Of a DNA stretch of 64,000 bases, positions 20,819 to 30,710 are shown in pieces. A program made the position numbers and the translations under genes. The stretch is from contig JAUFSD010000012.1 of assembly GCA_033030425.1 (NCBI GenBank), positions 1,519,915-1,583,914 of the forward strand, in the 5' to 3' direction. Source of the stretch: Verpa conica. Taxonomy: Eukaryota; Ascomycota; Pezizomycetes; Pezizales; Morchellaceae. Within the stretch, counting starts at the first letter, position 1; every line of letters begins with the position of its first letter. Below the pieces are notes generated by a model. The model was not told where the DNA came from and made no database searches. It saw nothing but the letters and a program-made list of their open reading frames with translations.

Positions 20819-23800
20819 ATGAACAGATCAACAAACATTAAACAGCAGCCTCAAGGGAGTGGGGGATACCTAATGAGACAGAAGCGCACTGCGGAACTCT
20901 ATGAGGCTTTTGAGCTTATATATAGTATCAACACTATATTTCAAGAGGTGCTTCATACGGATTATTGTAATGACGTAATTGGGCTTGCCGAAGAGATGGG
21001 GTTCAACGACATCTTCTCCCGGGAGGAGATAACTTGTATCCTCGCTGAATTCATGTCAAATAGAATACCGCTTTCTAGGATGGAAACAAGAGTATCAGTG
21101 GACTTGAGAGGGGGGTTGACCGCTGTATACACCCAAATAGCTGGTTACGGATTTCAGCGCGGAGAAGTACATCGCCTTCAAGAGGCATCTCAGTTATTTC
21201 GTCGTTATCTACGGTTATACGAGATTCAGGACCTTCAGAGAGCCATCAAACTTACTGAGGAGGTATTGGCAGGAGTATCCGCGGACAACCCACATCGGGC
21301 GTCGGTCTTGAATAATCTGGGCTGTCTTCTGTGCTGCCGCTACAGACACTTGAAATGTTTCGACGATCTTGAGAATGCCATAAAGCAACTTAACGAGGCA
21401 ATAGCGGGAGGTCACAAAGGGAGTCCTTCTTGGGGAGCCGTGTTACGCAACATGAGCTTCCTCTTGTGTGTGAGAGATCAATATTACGGGATCTACGGTA
21501 ACCTTGACTACGCAATAGAACTGGCTGAGGAGGCGGTAACATCTGATCCAACGCCTGACTCTTATTCTTCAGATCACCTTGTCTTGCTGGCGACTAGGCT
21601 TACCTGCCGGTTCGAGCAGCAAGGAAATCCAGCGGACCTTGACAAAGCGATCAAACGATATAGAGAAGCTATATATGCATCCCCGGCAATGTGCCCTTCC
21701 CTAGAGATATTGAGCAGCCTAAGTGGCAGCCTATCAGTGAGATACAACCTCTTAGGAAACATCGAGGACCTTGAGGAATCAATCAAATTCGCTGAAACGG
21801 TAGTGGAAGTACTCCCCCTAGACAGCTCCGCTATAATAAACCTGAGTAACTGCCTTTACGGAAGATACACACGGCTAGGGACCTACGAGGACCTTGACAG
21901 AGCAATTAAACAAGGACAAAAGGTGTTGGACACAACTCTGACAAACGAAGCTCATCGACCACAGATTTTATCCTACCATAGTGTGTTCCTTATGGCGCGG
22001 TATAATAAATTGGGAATTCTACAAGACCTTCAGAGAGCAATTCAACTTTCTGCAGAAGCCGTTGAACTGACTCCACAAGGCTACCCTGAGCGATCACGGT
22101 TACTTGACACTCTTTCCTGTCTGCTTTTCGACAGGTATCAGCGGCTGGGAAACCCTCAGGACCTCAAGGAGATGATCAAACGAAGCCAAGAGGCAGTAGC
22201 ATTAACCCCTCCAGAGAGTCCATATCGGCCGGGTGTGTTGAGCCACCTAGCCGACTACCTCCATACCCATTATATGAAGTCTAAAAGCTTGGAGGACCTT
22301 GAGAACCTCGAGAAGGCAATCGAGATGTGTAAGCAGGCAGTAGCAGCAACGTCAACGGGGAACCTCTTACGACCGCTCCGCTTACACTCTCTGGGTAGGT
22401 ACCTTTCAAGCAGATACATTCTGTTGGGAAATTCAGAGGACATTGAAGAGGCAATTGAACGAAGCAAAGAGGCGGTTGCAACAATCCCCGCCGACCACCC
22501 GGATCGAGGGCAACTTATAGGTGGCCTAACTATCCTTCTAAGTAGGAGATTCATTAGCGTAATAGAAGCGGAAATGGAATTAGGAGCAGCAGAGCAAGGA
22601 CTAACTGTAGACGAATTCAGTCCAGAATTCATCTCAACCTTGCTTTACAAGTCCCCTGATAAGCACCTCCTAGCCAAAGACATTTGCTACCTTTGCACCA
22701 TAAATGTATACTCTTGGAGTTCTACTACGTCACAACCAAGCGTACGGGCTAATGCAGCACGTGTTGCTTCCTTTTGTCTCTATGTTTTAGGCAGCATACT
22801 TAACGCAAACCCCAACCTAAAAATATCCATGGATTTGGGCTCTGGACCAATTCAAATGGATCGCATAACCTGCATTCAGGTAGCAAGTTCCCTCCTAGAT
22901 GGTGTTGTCAAGTTATTCCCGCAGATAAGTCCACGATACCTAGAGCGGGATGATCAACAGGCAAAATTACTTCATTGTTATAATCTTGCTGCCACTGCCG
23001 CTGCCATGGGTTCTCTGGCAGAGAAGGGGCCTGCGCACTGCCTCAAGCTGCTAGAACTTGGACGAGGGAACATTCAGAGCCTTTCAATAGACTGTAGAAG
23101 CGATTTATCGGAGCTTCGAGAGGAAAGACCAGATCTTGCCGGTAGATTTAATCGACTCCGAAATGAGATTGACTCTCCAATGAAAGGATCCGACGAACTC
23201 TCCTATGAGAGAAACCACGATAGAAGAGTGCAAGCTGCGCGCGAGATTGACGAAACACTAGCGTCCATCCGAAACATACCTAAGTTTGTGGGATTTCAGC
23301 TCCCACCTTCTCCTGAATATCTCATCATGATGGCACGGGAAGGTCCAATTATTACTATTAATTGCAGCTACTTCTACAGCGAAGCATTAATTGTATCATC
23401 TACTGGCATAAAAGCATTGCCACTCTCGAGCCTTAAGTACAGCAATGCTATTGAGCAAATGACGGAATTCAGTAAAAATATCCAAGGAAAGCGTAGTACT
23501 TATGTGGAAAGAAATAAGACCATAGGGTGTTTTCTTGTCTGGCTCTGGAGTACGGTTGTAGAGCCAGTGTTTAAGGAACTACAGTTCCACCCGGTTTCCG
23601 ACGGAGAAACGTTACCTCGAGTTTGGTGGATTGGTACAGGACCGCTGACTACGGCACCATTTCATGCAGCTGGTGACCATTCCCCTAAATCAACTAACAA
23701 TACCCTTTGCCGAGCTATTTCATCTTACACTCCAACAATTAAAGCTCTCTCATACGCACGTGAAGGAAAACTAGAGTTGCTACATGAGCAGGGCTCCAAA

Positions 23801-24430
23801 GTTCTCATGGTTACGGTGCCGCAAACGCCGAACTACAAATATTTAAATGCCAATGAGGAAGCCTCCAAAATTTCTAGCGCTATTTGCAGAGCAAAAAACC
23901 TGGTTGAGATCAAGTCCTTATGCAGCCCGTCCGTTGATGAAGTTCTTGATCAACTTGGGTCTTGCCAAGCCGTACATTTTGCGTGCCATGGTGTGGCAGA
24001 TCCTAATAACCCATCAGATAGCCATTTACTTCTTGTCAAGGACGATGGATCGGGATTCGGAACAGTTGATAAGTTGACTGTTGGACATATCTCTAGTCGC
24101 AACATGAAAGGTTCCAGGACGCAGATTGCATACCTCTCAGCTTGCAGTACTGCAGTAAACCGAGAACGGTTTTTAGCAGATGAATCGATCCACATTGCCA
24201 ACGGATTTCAACTAGCCGGATTTAGCCATGTACTTGCAACTATGTGGAATTCGGAGGACTCTGCCTGCCAGAATGTTGCAGTCGAGTTTTACCGCCTACT
24301 GTTCGATGGTGTAGGCGACAATGGACATTCAAAAGTTAGCAGTTCATTTCACTATGCTGTAAAAAGGTTGCGGGAACGTCTGTGGAAGCAACCCATCCTG
24401 TGGGCATCATTCATTCACACTGGGGCTTGA
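20819..24430 (+). CDS. TPR-CHAT protease-like protein
   Basis: A single uninterrupted frame of 1203 residues. Residues ~135-590 are a string of TPR-like units of about 45 residues with the signature DLexAIxxxxeAVxxtPxxxPxRxxxLxxL, for example DLQRAIKLTEEVLAGVSADN. The C-terminal ~330 residues form a CHAT domain. AVHFACHG carries the probable catalytic His1057, and AYLSACSTAVN carries Cys1109, 52 residues apart, as expected for this caspase-like clan (CD) peptidase. The later FQLAGFSHVLATMW block is also typical. CHAT proteases with TPRs act in bacterial immunity (Csx29, which cleaves Csx30), and other bacterial CHAT proteases cleave gasdermins. In fungi CHAT domains occur in NLR-like, cell-death-linked proteins. 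No gasdermin gene is visible nearby, so the substrate is unknown. The gene appears intact. Confidence 0.93.
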   Translation: MNRSTNIKQQPQGSGGYLMRQKRTAELYEAFELIYSINTIFQEVLHTDYCNDVIGLAEEMGFNDIFSREEITCILAEFMSNRIPLSRMETRVSVDLRGGLTAVYTQIAGYGFQRGEVHRLQEASQLFRRYLRLYEIQDLQRAIKLTEEVLAGVSADNPHRASVLNNLGCLLCCRYRHLKCFDDLENAIKQLNEAIAGGHKGSPSWGAVLRNMSFLLCVRDQYYGIYGNLDYAIELAEEAVTSDPTPDSYSSDHLVLLATRLTCRFEQQGNPADLDKAIKRYREAIYASPAMCPSLEILSSLSGSLSVRYNLLGNIEDLEESIKFAETVVEVLPLDSSAIINLSNCLYGRYTRLGTYEDLDRAIKQGQKVLDTTLTNEAHRPQILSYHSVFLMARYNKLGILQDLQRAIQLSAEAVELTPQGYPERSRLLDTLSCLLFDRYQRLGNPQDLKEMIKRSQEAVALTPPESPYRPGVLSHLADYLHTHYMKSKSLEDLENLEKAIEMCKQAVAATSTGNLLRPLRLHSLGRYLSSRYILLGNSEDIEEAIERSKEAVATIPADHPDRGQLIGGLTILLSRRFISVIEAEMELGAAEQGLTVDEFSPEFISTLLYKSPDKHLLAKDICYLCTINVYSWSSTTSQPSVRANAARVASFCLYVLGSILNANPNLKISMDLGSGPIQMDRITCIQVASSLLDGVVKLFPQISPRYLERDDQQAKLLHCYNLAATAAAMGSLAEKGPAHCLKLLELGRGNIQSLSIDCRSDLSELREERPDLAGRFNRLRNEIDSPMKGSDELSYERNHDRRVQAAREIDETLASIRNIPKFVGFQLPPSPEYLIMMAREGPIITINCSYFYSEALIVSSTGIKALPLSSLKYSNAIEQMTEFSKNIQGKRSTYVERNKTIGCFLVWLWSTVVEPVFKELQFHPVSDGETLPRVWWIGTGPLTTAPFHAAGDHSPKSTNNTLCRAISSYTPTIKALSYAREGKLELLHEQGSKVLMVTVPQTPNYKYLNANEEASKISSAICRAKNLVEIKSLCSPSVDEVLDQLGSCQAVHFACHGVADPNNPSDSHLLLVKDDGSGFGTVDKLTVGHISSRNMKGSRTQIAYLSACSTAVNRERFLADESIHIANGFQLAGFSHVLATMWNSEDSACQNVAVEFYRLLFDGVGDNGHSKVSSSFHYAVKRLRERLWKQPILWASFIHTGA

Positions 24431-25194
24431 TTGTAGAGGCTGCTCAGCCTCTACTCAGTATACGGTTGATTTATTTCCTATGTTTTTCTAGTATTGATTC
24501 TCTTTGGTATTATTTATCAGTAATGGTGCGTAGATTTTGCTTTGTAATCTTGTTTAATTCATTTGTTATGTTATGAGGTCATAATAATTAAAAGGAGAAA
24601 TTAACTGTCTCCGTTCTATGTCCTCCGGCATCATCTAATAGTTTTCTCGTGGTGTGAGAGGGGGCGAGGGATAGATTCTCACCCTTTGGAGGCCCGATCT
24701 AGCGTAGCAGGAAACTTTTGCACTACGGCACTATGTAGATAGTTATACGACAGCGTTTGCAAATTATACCACTTTTTCTTAGTTTTAAAAGGTTTCTTGT
24801 GGCGTGAGCGGACGTTAGGGGTAGATTCTTGCCCTTCATTTCCCTCGGTCTATTGTATAAGGCAGTCTCTGGCACACAATAGTCTTCAGGCAGCTGCCTG
24901 GGTGGTATTTTTGCCTGTACGACAGCGTTTGAATGTGATTTTGTGTGGTCTCAGCTGCTGTACAGGACCGAGTTGAGGGTTCTCCCTTGCAACAGCTGTC
25001 TCTATTCTATGTAGGCTCCGAGGGCGCCACCCGGCATCATGATGCGGCGATAGCAAATTATAAATCACGGGCCTATCCGTCTACAGATACCAGTAGGTAT
25101 GAGTAATAGTAAGATAGCCAGCAAAACTACTCATTCAATTTTTACTTCTAGCGTATAGTCATCTATAATTCCCCCAGTACTATGGTCTTCCACA
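24431..25194. other. Intergenic downstream of CHAT gene, repeat-bearing
   Basis: No gene. Contains TCCTCCGGCATCAT (24618-24631) and the GCATCATGATGC repeat at 25022, plus short direct similarity between 24651-24690 and 24795-24845 (TTTTCTCGTGGTGTGAGAGG / TTTCTTGTGGCGTGAGCGGA). Confidence 0.5.
25022..25105 (+). repeat. GCATCATGATGC repeat, copy 3
   Basis: CACCCGGCATCATGATGCGG, then TAGCAAATTATAAATCACGG and CTATCCGTCTACAGATACC. The same ordered blocks as at 10004 and 18793. The 12-bp core is a perfect palindrome. Confidence 0.6.
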
Positions 25195-25425
25195 TAGTGT
25201 TCGTCTTGAGGTGGTTTGGGGTGGTTTCGAAACTCACGGAAGCGACCTGGCCCGAGTTCGGGGCATAATTATCAGTGAAGAAACCGGAGGTTTATTGGGA
25301 TAAAACTCAGCTAATGGGGATTTTTAAAGAGCAAACCCGACCGGCCGGAGATTGGAGCGATTCGCGGCGATCTCTTGGCGATGTTCCCCGGTTGTCTGGG
25401 TACCGACCCTCAATGACGAACCCTA
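25195..25425. mobile_element. hAT-type MITE, diverged reverse copy
   Basis: TAGTGTTCGTCTTGAGGTGG through CCCGAGTTCGGGGCATAATT aligns with the reverse complement of the right half of the element at 19070. The end ACCGACCCTCAATGACGAAC aligns with the reverse complement of its left end. Target duplication is no longer clear. Confidence 0.65.
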
Positions 25426-25635
25426 CCTCCGCATGTCTCACAAGTAGTGGGGCTCTGCAGGGCATGCTATGGTACGTGGTCCTTTACAGTCTCCGGCAAG
25501 AAAGATCGAAAACCCAGGACTAGTGGGCAGGGCCCCTATAGCCAGTACAATTGCTAGAAACTTTGCCACAATACTGAGAAGCCAATATAAACCCTAAATT
25601 CAAATTTCACGTCTCTCGATCTTTGTTGCTGGACG

Positions 25636-25863
25636 ATGTATCTTTCTCCCACTGAAAACAACATTGGCAGTTGTGGTTAAGAAAGCAGGAAACGCTGATT
25701 ATTGCATAAACAGTAATCCGGGGCGAATTGCCGTGAAGCGTGGTGACAGCATATTTTTCAGAGCACTTGCAGGTGAGTTTTGAATCGCACCGGCTGGGGC
25801 TGTGGTGGGTATTTTATTCTGATTTGCTCAGCACGGTAAGGTCTAATTGTAACCAAGCAACAG
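25636..25863 (+). pseudogene. Decayed coding-like repeat, copy 2
   Basis: An ATG at 25636 starts MYLSPTENNIGSCG and then shifts frame. The frame KKAGNADYCINSNPG, IAVKRGDSIFFRALAG follows and ends at a GTGAGT donor-like site, like the copy at 18950-19440. A TATA-like CCAATATAAACC lies about 45 bp upstream. Small Cys-containing protein relic of unknown family. Confidence 0.4.
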
Positions 25864-26714
25864 GCCCCTACTTTTTTTATGATTGTATCAGAATCTACAA
25901 AGAAGAGCTCGGTAGCCGCTTGGCTGCGACTGTAGAATACTTGTTGCGTTGGCAAGGCTACAGCACTGGGGACGCCTCGGGATATTGTGGCTTTGCCGTA
26001 ATTTTTAACTCTGCAGGTGTATTATTGACTTAACTATTGTATAACATCGGACATAACGAAATGGCCTGGAGTATACAGTTCTAAATAGGCCTTCCAAAAA
26101 AACAGAAGTTCATGTCAATTTATTAAGAAATATTACTCAAATCTGACACTCAAAACATGATCCGTCTTTAAGTATTTTAATTCCACCTAGAATAGGCCAT
26201 TTCGTTGCACCCGAGATTATACGGTATTCCTAGCCGTGTAGCACTCATGAAATAAGATCACTGGGAACGCCATGTGGCTCACTGAGACCCACCATATACG
26301 TAGGTTGTAGGAAAAAAGACTATAGTGGTATACTGAATCTTTCTGAAACGAGTATTTAAAAAAGTCACTTGCACGTTTAGCCAACAACAGAGGGTCACAA
26401 TATAAGCTAGCTAGATCAAAATGTCGCTTCCATTATTACCATAATGCGGGGAGCGAGTACGGCTCTATACAGAAGGGCTCTACTCATGCGTTGATCAAAA
26501 GACAGAATTTTGCATGGTGATTTAGCTGCAATGACCGTTCACCAAGTGATTTATGATTGTTGCTACTCAGATATTCGGGAGATGTTACGTGCAAGAAAAT
26601 TGGCCCTTTACGGTTTTGATAAAGGTTTTAGGAATTAAATTTGCCAAAAGTCCCTCCTCGATAATCCATGTTTCCAGGATAATTCTACTAGTGTCTGGAG
26701 CAGGACGAACTATA
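25864..26714. other. Intergenic
   Basis: No gene supported. AACGAAATGGCCT at about 26057 and AGGCCATTTCGTT at about 26194 form an inverted pair 125 bp apart, perhaps an old MITE. Confidence 0.4.
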
Positions 26715-26862
26715 TACTCGGGGCAGGCAATAAGTACCCGAAAATGCAAGTCTTGGGCAAGGGTGTTTTTATTGGATATGGCAGCCTCTATGCATTAAAA
26801 TGTAGCTTCGGTTGGTGAATATAGAACTTGCATTTTCGGGTACTTATTGCCTGCCCCGAGTA
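26715..26862. mobile_element. MITE, 148 bp, perfect ~36-bp inverted termini
   Basis: TACTCGGGGCAGGCAATAAG and the following bases to GCAAGT are mirrored exactly at 26827-26862. TA borders. The perfect arms mean a recent insertion. Confidence 0.9.
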
Positions 26863-27287
26863 CTCTACCTAGCCAGTATATCCGGATCCCTGGACTCTTA
26901 TTGTTACAGATGCGGTATTCCCTCCGTGGGGCTTGTGCGGCGGCCGGCAAAAAAGATCGAGAATCATGAGACATAATATATATTATTTTTATTCGCTGTG
27001 TTTCTTTTTGGCGAAGATTGTAGTAGTAGGATTGGCCAGAATAACCTGTTACTGGACCCTGGTTTCTCGGTCGTTTTTGCCGTACGCTGTAGATAGATCC
27101 ATCTAGTACTCTGGGTATGGACATATCTGCCTAAAAGTGGAGAAACACATAACAACTCATCAGAGAACTGGGATCCGATAGATGTGTTCTGTCTCACGTA
27201 CCGAGTTTTCATGGTACGCTAGACATGTCGCTACCTAAATGATTATACTCAGGGCTGACGGAACCCACATGTATCAGGTGTTAAGGG
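26863..27287. other. Intergenic between two MITEs
   Basis: Short frames on the minus strand lack recognisable domains. Nothing supported. Confidence 0.4.
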
Positions 27288-27512
27288 TACCGTATGGATT
27301 CGAAAGAACCGCCCGGGCGGATGCTTTCGAATCCTAGCAGGAGAGCTATGGTGGCTTATGTGTCTTTGCTAAACGAGCCTATACAATTGGTCTTCCAGTT
27401 AACTTTTGCCACTCAACACTACAGATCTCTCTATATTGAGTGTAGAGTATACACCTCCTCTACATAGATTCGAAAGAATCCGCCCGGGCGGTTCTTTCGA
27501 ATCCATACGGTA
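27288..27512. mobile_element. MITE, 225 bp, hairpin-bearing inverted termini
   Basis: TACCGTATGGATTCGAAAGA followed by ACCGCCCGGGCGGA is exactly mirrored at 27479-27512, so the arms are 34 bp with TA borders. Each arm is itself palindromic around CCGCCCGGGCGG flanked by GATTCGAAAG / CTTTCGAATC. A complex cruciform is possible. Confidence 0.88.
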
Positions 27513-28952
27513 AGTACTAAGAACTGCTTCCAGTTGGGCAGCTCCTTGGTGCAGGCTTGTGGTTGGTTTGACAATGCCACGCTAGTCAGCAAAGTATTAT
27601 ATGCTCTAAAACGTTACATTAGCTAACCCCTATGGGGTTAGAAATACCTAATCAATTGCGTAGCAAAAGCTTCTTGCACAAGAAAGCCAAGACTATGCCA
27701 AGACTATGCCAAAATACCGCCAAGCTAGTTAATTACCTTCCTACCCATATGCTAATCCCATTACGCCTCCGTAATAGACGGGTCTGCCTAAAAATAGATG
27801 TAGCCCCGGACCCGTCAGATTCTCATTACTGACATCTTTGCAATAGCGAAGGCCGACTGCAGCAACCCCCTATAGACCCCTCAATAGACTCGTTAAAGTA
27901 GGAGAAAAATCTTTCTTCTATGTATTGGATGGGGGAAGGAGTATAGAGTACTTGCGCTGATAAAGCTTCTTGTAGTGTTACAAGAAAGGCGTTTTCGTAT
28001 AATTTCTATACTCTTCAGTCAGCGAAGGGGGGGTATATATACAACATACCAGAGAGAGCACGGATCTGAATAGATCCGGTCGGAACCCCGTTGGGCCGAC
28101 TCCGATGCGTCACATCCTGTGTAACACCTTTTCGTTAGTAGGCAGAACTACTAAAACTACTATAATGGCGGAAAAGTTACAGTTAGTCCTTATATAGCCT
28201 GGGGTTTTCCGGGCGCTGAAAGCATGGATCGATAGAGAAAAGGAAGGCGAATCGACCCATACATTTAGAATCGCTAAACTCCATGATTTTTACATCCATA
28301 TATCCAGTAGAAGGGGTGGTCATTTTCCGTGGGGGAGCGCCAAGCGCTGCCGAGACCAGCAGCACCTGCCTTATCTGGCAGCGCCACCAAGCACGCCATA
28401 ATTAAAAGCGACTCTATAGACGCATGCACGACTCTGGCCAATAGGATTATTACTCCACCCTCCCACCCATTGATTTCCTTCGATCGAGGGAAATAAGGTT
28501 CACCTAACCCTCGCTTCCCTGCCTGCGCGCAAGCACCCCCCCATAGACCCCCCATATCGATCCCCTATATCGATCCCCCCCATAGACCCCCCTGCGCTGC
28601 AGCCCTACCCCCCCGCCTGCTGCAGACGTCGCTGTGGCGTTGCTTCGATCCACGGCGGTTTTCGGCTGGTAGCGAGATTTTGGCGACACTTGTAGTCTCT
28701 TGTGTATATTATATACTGGGTACAGCTGATAGGCTTTGGGGGTAAGGTGAATAAAACAGAGAGCGAATTCTGGGTATTCAAGGTCTTGGATGAATTAGTA
28801 CTCTCTACAAGACTTTGGAAACCTCTAATACTGGAATTCAAAGTCTTGAATAGTAACTAGGATCTTTTTTGTGGTTCTGAGATGTACTGCCTATAAGGTT
28901 TCAACGATTTGCAGGCCTATACATAGTAAGTAATTGAGCTACTCTTTCTACT
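27513..28952. other. Intergenic, C-run rich, one dispersed repeat
   Basis: No gene supported. Includes a direct repeat GCCAAGACTAT at 27692-27713. It also has C-rich blocks with repeated CCCCCCATAGACC / CCATATCGATCCCC units at about 28535-28615, whose complement could form G-quadruplexes. Confidence 0.45.
28201..28302 (-). repeat. 100-bp dispersed repeat, copy 2
   Basis: Matches 7456-7555 over about 100 bp. The core ACCCATACATTTAGAATCGC is identical and the last 15 bp (TTTTTACATCCATAT) are shared. Minus-strand frame GYMDVKIMEFSDSKCMG. Confidence 0.6.
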
Positions 28953-29067
28953 GTTCGAGCCCTTGAAGGAAGAGTCCCGATCTGGGTGTTAGGGTGTTAG
29001 GGCTGTTTTGTGGGCAGCCCTAACACCACAACACCCAGATCGGGACTCTTCCTTCAAGGGCTCGAAC
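28953..29067. repeat. Long hairpin, ~52-bp arms, 10-nt loop
   Basis: GTTCGAGCCCTTGAAGGAAG through GATCTGGGTGTTAGGGTG and AGGGCT (28953-29004) is followed after about 10 nt by its near-perfect inverse (29015-29067). If transcribed it would form a very stable hairpin that could feed Dicer. Confidence 0.85.
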
Positions 29068-29190
29068 ATGAAATCGGTAGCGAGGCACACCATATTCCTT
29101 CAAGGGCTCGAACGTGAGATTGGTAGCGAGGCACAACATAACACCCACATTGAGACTGTCCCTTCAGCGCCTCGAACATGAGATGGGTAA
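29048..29190 (+). repeat. Three tandem-like units next to the hairpin
   Basis: CCTTCAAGGGCTCGAACATG then GGTAGCGAGGCAC, repeated as CCTTCAAGGGCTCGAACGTG and as CCCTTCAGCGCCTCGAACAT with GGTAACG. The unit is about 50-60 bp. The CTCGAAC motif recurs in the subtelomere after 60 kb. Confidence 0.65.
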
Positions 29191-30605
29191 CGACACACAA
29201 GCACGTATGGCCCATCTATAGCGGATAACATGAGAATGACAATAGAGCATCATTCTAGAGGTAGCAAATAAACTAATACCTACATGGTCGAGAGACGGCT
29301 TCTGATCCCCGGGTATCATATAGCTCCATGTTACTCGGCTAGGCTGTAGTTCCCTCCAGTGGACTGGTAACACAGTTGCAGGCCCCGAGCTGATGCTACT
29401 AGTCTTGAGAAGTACGCGGGGCAGTATAAAATATGGAAAGAAATATATGATATCAGTTATCAATATTATGTGTACGAGGAGGAAAGTAGAAGGGGACACT
29501 TTCCTGCGTTGTGTGATAGCCATGAAAGTAAAAGAATCTGTAGAAAAGATTTAAGCGGAGTGATAGCCTCGAAAAAAGTAGCCTCCACGCGTGGGAACAA
29601 CTTACTGACGGTTTAAAGAACCTACTATAATTTAATCATAATCAACATTATCATTCCCATAATTAGGCGTTAACTAAATACCCAATAGATCTCTTCAACT
29701 AGAGCTTCCGTGTCGATCTTCTATGCGAGGAATCTACAGGCCGTAGTAGTTATATTAGGAGTTGTTCAGTCTATAAATAACGCGGTACGTGAGTTATTGC
29801 TTACCGTGAGCCTCAGTCATCTCTGTGGTGTTATTCAGAAGGCATAAGCCAGGGCGAAAATACCACGATATATTTATATCTCTTTCTCAATAAATGACTA
29901 GGTGAGCTCTACTGACATTATAAGAGAGGCTGAGTAGAACAACAAGGGTCGAATGTTTCATAGTTTTTCGAGCTTTATATCAGAAGCAATTGTGAACTAT
30001 AACAATTAGAGAACGAAAGTGCATGGGGCTAGGAAACCTATTTATTGATATTAGCATACTGAGTACCAGATATAAATAAGTAGGGAATACATACATAATA
30101 TGGTATCTCATCTACATGGTTGGATAGACTTCTGTCGGGGGGGGGGGAGAACACCCACTTTATACTAGGTACGTATTGTGAACTACCACCTCACTTATAT
30201 GTGGCGTGGTGGCTAAAGTGACATCGCCATAATACTTTAACCAATTTGGAATTAATAAGGTTATTGTGTTTCCTGAAAGATTACCGCTAAAACCAAGTCT
30301 AATACTCAGAAACAGCCGAGTCTTAACTTTAAGGTGTATCGTTCCCGCGAGCGAACGCCAATCTATCATACGCAGTAAGCGAGGCCCAAGATAAAAGAGA
30401 AGATACATGTAAGTATAGATTGTATTACTCTTGCTCTACTAAAGCTACCATTTGCTAGATTTTGTATACTTACGGCCATAGTTCCTGTAATAAATACATT
30501 ATGATTATCTCAAGGATATATTATCACCATATATTCTGAGATATACCCACTCATGATGAATAGTACCCGCAAACAGCTGCCCCTATTATCGCTATCGGGT
30601 AGTCC
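29191..30605. other. Intergenic before the island
   Basis: No gene supported. A run of G (about 13) is at 30135-30148. The longest minus-strand frame (119 codons near 29.2-29.5 kb) has no domain and no neighbouring exons, so it is left out. Confidence 0.45.
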
Positions 30606-30710
30606 AATCACATGACTAATCACATGATCCGACACCCCATTTAACCACACCTTCCGCCCAAGTCCAGCTATCACCCGTACTCACCATAACAACCATTTTA
30701 CAATTTAACC
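30606..30710 (+). promoter_or_regulatory. Candidate promoter of gene A with repeated AATCACATGA
   Basis: AATCACATGA occurs twice, 13 bp apart (about 30606-30628), around CACATG E-box-like cores. It is followed by C-rich leader sequence to the ATG at 30711. A shared factor site is inference. Confidence 0.35.

Noticed and set aside
22270..22632. 120-codon minus-strand frame inside the CHAT gene
   Set aside because: Shadow of the TPR repeats.
26057..26206. MITE with AACGAAATGGCCT arms
   Set aside because: Arms are only 13 bp and lack matching terminal borders or target duplication.
26795..27124. 109-codon minus-strand frame
   Set aside because: Runs through one arm of the MITE at 26715-26862 and has no family resemblance.
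29164..29523. 119-codon minus-strand frame
   Set aside because: No domain, no plausible neighbouring exon, overlaps the hairpin-derived units.
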